8,289 nucleotides of DNA from RGIG2707 sp045600065 (GTDB taxonomy: Bacteria > Bacillota > Clostridia > Peptostreptococcales > Anaerovoracaceae). The position numbers were made by a program, and so were the translations under genes. The DNA lies in assembly GCA_045600065.1 (NCBI GenBank), contig JAZRXE010000046.1:1-8289 (forward strand), given 5' to 3'. The notes under the pieces are model-generated. The model was not told where the DNA came from. It saw nothing but the letters and a program-made list of their open reading frames with translations, and made no database searches. Positions 5,661-8,289 of this stretch are shown piece by piece (positions within the stretch are counted from its first letter, which is position 1; each line of letters begins with the position of its first letter).

Positions 5661-6740
5661 CTATTTTGCCTCTTTGCATTCGGCTCCGCCGCTGAGCAGC
5701 AGGCTGCCGTCTTCTTTTATAAGTACACATTCGTAGCCCTCATAGCTTTCGATCAGCTCCAGGGCTTTTTCGCTTCCGCATAGCAGGCAGCAGGTGGAAA
5801 GCGCGTCGCAGTTCATGGAAAGGGGCCCGTACACCGTGGCGCTGACAAGGTCAGTGTCCGCAGGATATCCTGTCAGGGGATCCAGTACATGGTGATAGCG
5901 CTTGCCGTCCAGTTCAAAGCAGCGCTCGTAGATTCCCGATGTTACTGCCGAGCACTCTCCCAGCTCAAGGCTGGCTATGATGGACTGACGGGCATCCTTT
6001 CCTCCGGAGGGGTCGTTTATGCCTATGTTCCAGCTCTTTGCGCCGGGCTTGTTTCCTATAAGCATCAGGTTTCCGCCCAGGCTGATCACAGCCGAGCTGA
6101 CGCCCTGAGATCTGAGATAATCCGCCAGCCTGTCGGCTATGTAGCCCTTGGCTATGGCTCCCAGATCAAGCTTTACATCAGGATCCTGCTTGGATATAAA
6201 ATAGCGCACTCCCCGGAACATCTCCGCGTTTATAAGCTCGGGAGACGGAGCCTGGGGCGCGTTTTCCGCGGAAACGGGACTGAAGCCGAGCTGGCTGTAT
6301 TTGCCTGTGTGCGTCAGTGCCTCTGCCAGCAGGTCGGGATCGGGAAGAGAGGGCGAATCTGCGCCGAAATCCCACAGCGGGGTGACAGAGCCTACGGTGG
6401 GATCGAAAAGCCCGTCAGAAAGCGCCGCGAACTGAAGGGCTTCCATTACCAGCACGAACATGTCCGAGCCCACCACGCAGCCTTCCTGCGAGGCGTTGAA
6501 ATTATATACATCCGAGCCCTCGAGGGTGCGTGAGAGCAGGGCCTCGTAGTCCCTTGCCAGGCCGAAGGCCTCGTCTATGGTCTGCTGAGACCCGCCCTTG
6601 TAAAGGGTGATTGTGCAATAGGTGTCCAGCAGCCAGTCCTCGCCGCTGAGCGGCTGCTGTTTGCCCGAACAGGCACATTGTGATATAATCAAAGTTGACG
6701 CTAATAATAAAGACGCAAGTTTTCTGAGTGTAGTATGCAT
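5661..6740 (-). CDS. apbE: FAD:protein FMN transferase, secreted lipoprotein type (359 aa)
   Basis: ApbE covalently attaches FMN, taken from FAD, to Ser/Thr residues of extracytosolic redox proteins. Motifs present are FDPTVG (112-117), LDLGAIAKGYIADR (191-204), SLGGN (220-224), AVTSGIYER (265-273), HHVLDPLTGYP (283-293) and DALSTCCLLCG (312-322), where D312 and T316 match the usual Mg-binding DALxT motif. Residues 1-24 form a signal peptide (KLASLLLASTLII) ending in SQCACSG. C22 or C24 would be the lipidated cysteine, although neither gives a textbook lipobox. I chose the ATG at 6740 because it gives this signal peptide. The open frame continues to 7052, but that part is antisense to the divergent gene. 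No clear ribosome binding site is visible. The start overlaps the start of the divergent gene by six bases. It heads an operon with the hydrolase and DUF218 genes. Confidence 0.93.
   Translation of the reverse strand: MHTTLRKLASLLLASTLIISQCACSGKQQPLSGEDWLLDTYCTITLYKGGSQQTIDEAFGLARDYEALLSRTLEGSDVYNFNASQEGCVVGSDMFVLVMEALQFAALSDGLFDPTVGSVTPLWDFGADSPSLPDPDLLAEALTHTGKYSQLGFSPVSAENAPQAPSPELINAEMFRGVRYFISKQDPDVKLDLGAIAKGYIADRLADYLRSQGVSSAVISLGGNLMLIGNKPGAKSWNIGINDPSGGKDARQSIIASLELGECSAVTSGIYERCFELDGKRYHHVLDPLTGYPADTDLVSATVYGPLSMNCDALSTCCLLCGSEKALELIESYEGYECVLIKEDGSLLLSGGAECKEAK
6661..6689 (+). promoter_or_regulatory. Strong extended -10 promoter inside the apbE coding region
   Basis: TTGCCC (6661-6666), 17 bases, then a perfect TATAAT (6684-6689) preceded by TGA (6681-6683) gives TGaTATAAT, an extended -10. 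The start point would be near 6696, with a leader of about 39 bases before the ATG at 6735. On the other strand the -10 bases encode I18-I19 of the ApbE signal peptide, and the -35 lies in codons just after the lipidation cysteines. It would drive the NusG-II and Gx genes. Confidence 0.65.
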
Positions 6741-7118
6741 AATGATTACCGTTTGAGAAAAGCTGATATAGTTCTCGGGGCGGCCCTGCTTGTTATCTGT
6801 CTGGGCAGCTTTTTTATGCTTGCCAAGGCACCTTCCGGAAGCTATGCCTGCGTAAGCATAGACGGCAGACCTGTAGGGCGCTACGCTCTGAGCGAGGATA
6901 TGGTGATGCGTATCACCGGCCCCTATGGTCATAATACATTGGAGATAAAGGATGGTCAAGCCCGGGTGACATCCGCGGACTGCCCCGGAGGGGACTGCAT
7001 GTCCTTCAGCCCCATTAGCCGCAGCGGACAGCTTATACTCTGCGCTCCGCACAGGCTGGCGATAAGCATAGAAGGCCCTTCCGTATACGATCCGATCATC
7101 ACCGTGTCCGGGGAATGA
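6735..7118 (+). CDS. NusG domain II-containing membrane-anchored protein, EetA-like (127 aa)
   Basis: A basic N-terminus (YRLRK) precedes one membrane helix (about 11-30), followed by an extracytosolic domain. Residues 36-113 follow the stand-alone NusG_II pattern: SYACVSIDGRPVGRYAL, then NTLEIKDGQARV, CPGGDC (83-88), and GQLILCAPHRLAISI (98-112). C83, C88 and C103 belong to the family's usual C...C...C-PH/PN motif. The protein does not bind RNA polymerase as NusG does; only the small beta-barrel is shared. Proteins of this type pair with Gx transporters and occur near ApbE. From memory they correspond to EetA of Listeria-type flavin-based extracellular electron transfer, and that equivalence is inferred. 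The ATG at 6735 lies in an ATGCAT shared with apbE; the ribosome binding site is weak (GAGTG, four bases away). The Gx gene starts 22 bases after the stop. Confidence 0.85.
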   Translation: MHNDYRLRKADIVLGAALLVICLGSFFMLAKAPSGSYACVSIDGRPVGRYALSEDMVMRITGPYGHNTLEIKDGQARVTSADCPGGDCMSFSPISRSGQLILCAPHRLAISIEGPSVYDPIITVSGE

Positions 7119-7139
7119 GAAAATGATCTGAAACCTAAT

Positions 7140-7667
7140 ATGTCGGATAGATCTGTTATATATGCAAAACTGGATACCCCTGCAAAGCGCACTGCCTTTT
7201 GCGGAGTGCTGGCAGCCCTGGCGCTGATATTCTCTTATGTGGAAGCCCTGGTGCCTGTCAGCGCGGGAATGCCCGGGATAAAGCTGGGAATTGCCAATCT
7301 GGCTGTGCTCGCAGCTCTTTACACCGTGGGAGAAGGCCCTGCCTGGGCAGTGAACTGCTGCCGCATGATACTGGCGGCTGCACTGTTCGGAAGCATGTAT
7401 TCCGCCCTTTATTCCTTCTGCGGGGCTCTGCTGGCTTACGGCGCAATGCTGATCACAAAGAAGACGGGCCTTTTCAGCCCTGCGGGAGTGTCAATGGCAG
7501 GGGGCTGCGCTCACAATCTGGGCCAGCTGATGTGCGCCGCCGCAGTAACAAGGACACCCGGAATAATGGCATATTTTCCGGCACTGCTGCTGTCCGGCCT
7601 GGCCTGCGGCCTGGTAAACGGTCTGCTTTGCGGCATTCTTCTTTCCCGCATGGAAGAAAGTCTGTGA
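7140..7667 (+). CDS. Gx transporter family / Hpre_diP_synt_I-type membrane protein, EetB-like (175 aa)
   Basis: This is a very hydrophobic protein with about five or six membrane helices between residues 17 and 168. The pattern RTAFCGVLAALALIFSYVEA, then GMPGIKLGIANLAVLAALY, and later AGGCAHNLGQL matches proteins annotated as Gx transporter or heptaprenyl diphosphate synthase component I. The second name is historical. The fold resembles ECF-type substrate-binding subunits, and no prenyltransferase aspartate motif (DDxxD) is present. The gene begins 22 bases after the NusG-II stop, in the same reading frame, with no clear ribosome binding site, so the two are probably co-transcribed and possibly coupled. 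With the NusG-II protein and divergent apbE, a role in moving electrons or a redox lipid or flavin across the membrane is plausible. The substrate is unknown. Confidence 0.87.
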   Translation: MSDRSVIYAKLDTPAKRTAFCGVLAALALIFSYVEALVPVSAGMPGIKLGIANLAVLAALYTVGEGPAWAVNCCRMILAAALFGSMYSALYSFCGALLAYGAMLITKKTGLFSPAGVSMAGGCAHNLGQLMCAAAVTRTPGIMAYFPALLLSGLACGLVNGLLCGILLSRMEESL

Positions 7668-7692
7668 GCCCGCACTGCCCCTGCGGCATTCA

Positions 7693-7753
7693 TTGACATG
7701 ATCGGGTTTGCGCAGCATTGATTAACAGTTTTATGATTTATCTCTGATAAAAC
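7693..7753 (+). promoter_or_regulatory. AT-rich upstream region of the STAS gene with promoter-like elements and a hairpin
   Basis: A perfect TTGACA (7693-7698) is present but has no good -10 at normal spacing. TTGCGC (7708-7713) with TATGAT (7732-7737) at 18 bases, and TTAACA (7722-7727) with GATAAA (7746-7751) at 18 bases, are alternatives. GTTTTAT (7728-7734) and ATAAAAC (7747-7753) are exact inverted copies around a 12-base loop, just before the ribosome binding site at 7765. The true start point and any sigma-factor type cannot be decided from the sequence. Confidence 0.35.
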
Positions 7754-7776
7754 AGTATTATTTTAAAGGAGTGAAA

Positions 7777-8088
7777 ATGACGATCAACACCAAAACCGAA
7801 GGCGAAAGATTCATCTGCAGGCTCGAGGGCCGCATAGAATCCTCAAACGCAGGGGAATTCGAAGCTGCGCTGGAGCTTATTCCCGCCGAAGCTTCTGTTC
7901 TTGTGCTGGATATGGAGGAGCTGCAGTTTATAACATCTGCCGGTCTGCGGGTGATAATGAAGAAGCTCAACAACCCCGGAAACCTTAAGAAAATAGAGTA
8001 TATCAACGAAAACACCGAGGTCGGAAACATTCTGAGCATGGGCGGCTTCGACATGCTGCTGGGTCATGATATCCCCTCGGGCAGATAA
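7777..8088 (+). CDS. STAS-domain protein, anti-sigma-factor antagonist type (103 aa)
   Basis: This cytoplasmic single-domain protein has the SpoIIAA/RsbV-like STAS fold. The signature VLVLDMEELQFITSAGLRVI (41-60) contains S54, the usual site phosphorylated by a partner anti-sigma kinase. The N-terminal strand pair (RFICRLEGRIESSNA) and the C-terminal LSMGGFDMLL segment fit the family, as does the length. Such proteins release a sigma factor or other output when unphosphorylated. I chose the ATG at 7777 because AAAGGAG (7765-7771) stands five bases upstream; an in-frame GTG at 7771 overlaps that site. No kinase, phosphatase or sigma-factor gene is visible next to it: the 109-base gap before it and about 200 non-coding bases after it suggest a single-gene unit, so its partner is unknown. 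Confidence 0.92.
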   Translation: MTINTKTEGERFICRLEGRIESSNAGEFEAALELIPAEASVLVLDMEELQFITSAGLRVIMKKLNNPGNLKKIEYINENTEVGNILSMGGFDMLLGHDIPSGR

Positions 8089-8116
8089 AAACGCCGTAGT
8101 CTTTTGAGTGAGGACT

Positions 8117-8145
8117 TTGAACATTTCTAATGTTACAAAAATAAT
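8117..8145 (+). promoter_or_regulatory. Promoter candidate downstream of the STAS gene
   Basis: TTGAAC (8117-8122, four of six) and AATAAT (8140-8145, five of six) are separated by 17 bases. The start point would be near 8152. No start codon with a convincing ribosome binding site follows inside the window, so the gene it serves would begin beyond the right edge, with a leader longer than 130 bases. Confidence 0.4.
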
Positions 8146-8289
8146 ACGCGTAAATTCCCAAAGTAAATCCCACAGTAGATAAACGCTTGGATTTAGTATG
8201 GGAAATCGATGAATTTAGTGTGGAAAAAGGGGAAAAACAGGAGAAAATCGAGAAAATCAAAGGATTTTTAGCATAGGAAATAAGCCTGG
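8146..8289. other. Non-coding right edge with an imperfect direct repeat and purine-rich tract
   Basis: ATTTAGTATGGGAAA (8191-8205) recurs as ATTTAGTGTGGAAAA (8213-8227), 13 of 15 bases identical and 22 bases apart, or two helical turns. From 8221 to about 8265 the plus strand is nearly all purine, with GGGGAAAAA (8229-8237) and GGAG (8240-8243). Short frames here end within about 20 codons and show no family pattern. The stretch reads as the regulatory leader of a gene beyond the window. Confidence 0.4.

Noticed and set aside
5889..6533. A 214-codon plus-strand open frame opposite apbE
   Set aside because: It is antisense to conserved ApbE motifs and has no plausible ribosome binding site or domain.
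6741..7052. A 104-residue N-terminal extension of ApbE
   Set aside because: The frame is open, but it runs antisense to the NusG-II gene, and starting at 6740 gives a proper lipoprotein signal peptide.
7670..7686. CCGCA/TGCGG hairpin after the Gx gene as a terminator
   Set aside because: The five-pair stem lacks a T-run, so termination there cannot be supported.
8096..8116. Weak hairpin after the STAS stop as a terminator
   Set aside because: The stem is only about six pairs with a G-U pair and is followed by TTG rather than a T-run.
8210..8275. Short basic or charged peptides in the purine-rich right edge
   Set aside because: They have fewer than 25 codons, no convincing start site, and the Lys/Glu-rich content is what any purine tract would encode.

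Overview
The window looks like chromosomal DNA of an anaerobic Firmicute, probably a clostridial or Eubacteriales-type organism. The grounds are the gene set (stand-alone NAD(P)HX dehydratase, a NusG-domain-II protein with a Gx transporter, ApbE, a STAS protein), AAAGGAG-type ribosome binding sites, frequent ATA isoleucine codons, and GC-leaning genes separated by AT-rich spacers. This placement is an inference. I see no rRNA, tRNA, CRISPR array, transposase or prophage structural gene.

Left part (1-2700). The first 80 bases hold the start of an unidentified minus-strand gene that runs off the window. It is divergent from a small XRE-type helix-turn-helix regulator (234-530). The spacer carries nested inverted repeats and two back-to-back promoter candidates whose -10 boxes overlap, which fits a regulator controlling itself and its neighbour. 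A bidirectional terminator follows. Next, on the minus strand, are an aspartate/glutamate-type racemase (2699 to 1989) and a DAACS-family amino-acid/cation symporter (1849 to 632). They are separated by an AT-rich spacer with two hairpins. The pair plausibly takes up an acidic amino acid and interconverts its D and L forms.

Middle (2700-3934). A 272-base divergent intergenic region contains several nested inverted repeats and promoter-like elements for both sides. It is followed by nnrD, the ATP/ADP-dependent NAD(P)HX repair dehydratase, without the usual fused epimerase domain.

Right part (3935-7667). A minus-strand operon of apbE (secreted flavin transferase), a metallo-beta-lactamase-fold hydrolase and a membrane-anchored DUF218 protein is transcribed away from a plus-strand pair: a NusG-domain-II membrane-anchored protein and a Gx-transporter/Hpre_diP_synt_I-type membrane protein. 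The two divergent operons overlap: both start codons lie in one ATGCAT palindrome (6735-6740). The best plus-strand promoter therefore sits inside the apbE signal-peptide codons. From memory of the families, NusG-II plus Gx proteins resemble EetA/EetB of flavin-based extracellular electron transfer. ApbE beside them suggests an extracytosolic flavinylation or redox locus whose flavin-carrying substrate is not in this window.

Right end (7668-8289). A stand-alone STAS-domain protein (anti-sigma-factor antagonist type) has an AT-rich leader. It is followed by about 200 non-coding bases with a promoter candidate, an imperfect direct repeat and a purine-rich tract, probably the regulatory region of a gene beyond the window.
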